Of a DNA stretch of 6,286 nt, positions 5,279 to 6,286 are shown one piece after another. The stretch spans positions 1-6,286 of the forward strand of contig JAEYFO010000041.1 in the NCBI GenBank assembly GCA_023402915.1. The letters are read 5' to 3'. The DNA is from Bacillota bacterium. GTDB lineage: Bacteria > Bacillota > Clostridia > Christensenellales > CALWSW01. A program made the translations under genes and the position numbers. Under the pieces are notes generated by a model, which did not search any database, was not told the DNA's origin, and saw only the letters and a list, made by a program, of their open reading frames with translations. How positions within the stretch are numbered: the first letter of the stretch is position 1; each line of letters opens with the position of its first letter.

Positions 5279-6286
5279 ATGAACGAACGAATTGCGCGCA
5301 TTCTCGAATTTGACAAAGTGCGCGAAATGCTCTGCGAGCAGGCCGCTTCCGGCATGGGAAAAGCCCTTGCCCAAAGCGTTCAGCCTGCAAGCGAATATGA
5401 AGCCGTCTGCCGCCTGCTCGACGAGACTGCCGAAGCGGAGACGCAGCTGTTCCGCCTGGGCCACAGCCCGGTCGATCCTTTTCCCGACGTGCGCGCCGCG
5501 CTGAAAAAATCCGGCGCCACCTATGCCCTCGGCACGCGGGAGCTGCTCGACATCGCCCGCGCCATGCGTGCCGCCCGGTTCTGCCGCGCGTCTCTTCGTC
5601 CCGCAGAAGGGGAGGAAGAGGGGATCGTCTGCCGGATGGCGCAGAACCTTCACGTCTGCCGCGCAGTAGAAGAAGAAATTTTCCGCTGCATCCTTGCAGA
5701 AGATGAGATCGTCGACACCGCCTCCGCCCGTTTGAACGCCCTGCGGCGGCAGATCCGCGCCTGCGGCGACCGGGTGCGCGACAAGCTCAACAGCCTGCTG
5801 CACTCTTCCACCTACAAAAACTGTTTGCAGGAATCCATCGTCACCATGCGCAACGGCCGCTACGTCGTGCCCGTCAAGCAGGAATACCGCTCCATGGTTC
5901 CCGGCCTGCTGCACGATCAGTCCGGCTCGGGCGCAACGCTGTTCATCGAGCCCATGGCCGTCGTGGAGATCGGCAACGAGCTCAAAAAGCTCCAGTCCGA
6001 AGAGCAGGAGGAGATCCAGCGCATCCTTTCCCAGCTGACGGCGCAGGTCGCGCCCGAAGCCGCCGCGCTCGAAGCGTCCCTTTCCGCCATGGCAGAGCTG
6101 GACGTGATCTTCGCCCGGGCACAGCTTTCCCGCATGATGGGCGCTGTGCGCCCCAAACTGAACAAAGACGGCTTTCTGCGCATCCTTGCGGGCCGTCATC
6201 CCCTCATCGACAAGGATAAAGTCGTGCCCATCGACATTTGGCTGGGGCGCGATTTCAAAACCCTTATCATCACCGGCCCGAACACC
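5279..6286 (+). CDS. mutS2: Endonuclease MutS2, N-terminal part (runs off window)
   Basis: The frame is open from ATG 5279 to the last base, giving 336 residues of a protein usually near 780-800. MutS2 is a MutS-related ATPase without the mismatch-recognition domain. It is reported to restrain homologous recombination in some bacteria and to split collided ribosomes in Bacillus. The start MNERIARILEFDKVREML is typical. Residues about 169-225 carry the family core: KLNSLLHSSTYKNCLQES, then IVTMRNGRYVVPVKQEYR, then GLLHDQSGSGATLFIEP. A helical segment follows (NELKKLQSEEQEEIQRIL), then GFLRILAGRHPLID. The window ends with TLIITGPNT, the first half of the Walker A motif (GPNTGGKT expected). The Walker B, KOW-linker and C-terminal Smr nuclease domains would lie beyond the window. 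The start is supported by AGGAGAGG. No frameshift is visible. It is probably cotranscribed with the U32 gene. Confidence 0.95.
   Translation, partial: MNERIARILEFDKVREMLCEQAASGMGKALAQSVQPASEYEAVCRLLDETAEAETQLFRLGHSPVDPFPDVRAALKKSGATYALGTRELLDIARAMRAARFCRASLRPAEGEEEGIVCRMAQNLHVCRAVEEEIFRCILAEDEIVDTASARLNALRRQIRACGDRVRDKLNSLLHSSTYKNCLQESIVTMRNGRYVVPVKQEYRSMVPGLLHDQSGSGATLFIEPMAVVEIGNELKKLQSEEQEEIQRILSQLTAQVAPEAAALEASLSAMAELDVIFARAQLSRMMGAVRPKLNKDGFLRILAGRHPLIDKDKVVPIDIWLGRDFKTLIITGPNT

Noticed and set aside
5276..6199. 307-residue ORF on the minus strand
   Set aside because: It is antisense to mutS2, whose frame is open throughout and matches the family. The minus-strand product looks like a composition shadow.

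Overview
The window reads as a chromosomal segment from a GC-rich member of the Firmicutes, probably class Clostridia (inference from gene order and protein character; no lineage can be named). The backbone genes are all on the + strand in the order pheT (3' end) - zapA - U32-family protein (RlhA/YhbU-like) - mutS2 (5' end), a neighbourhood I recall as common in Clostridia. These genes are GC-rich (43 of 60 bases are G/C in 3181-3240).

Region by region: 1-412 is the C-terminal end of phenylalanyl-tRNA synthetase beta, followed by a clear intrinsic terminator (431-468). From about 465 to about 1880 lies a sharply AT-rich island (13 of 60 bases are G/C in 1441-1500) with one gene, split by a -1 frameshift near 1002-1089. 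Its product looks like a tyrosine-recombinase-fold protein that lacks recognisable catalytic residues. The fold elements appear in swapped order: a catalytic-like domain first and a core-binding (SAM-like) domain last. A near-consensus promoter (1945-1973) then restarts transcription for zapA (2009-2338).

Between zapA and the U32 gene are 594 bases without a convincing ORF. They hold three terminator-like hairpins and several long-range complementary segments, so a small RNA is possible. The U32 gene (2933-5242) has its own promoter overlapping the end of the last terminator and a 5' leader with a terminator-like hairpin and a possible competing pairing. mutS2 starts 36 bases after it and runs off the window at the start of its Walker A motif.

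The backbone genes cover unrelated housekeeping jobs: tRNA charging, Z-ring assembly, probable RNA hydroxylation, and recombination control or ribosome rescue. The AT-rich island is the accessory part. The most unusual item is the apparently permuted, frameshifted recombinase-like gene, which may be a regulator rather than an integrase.
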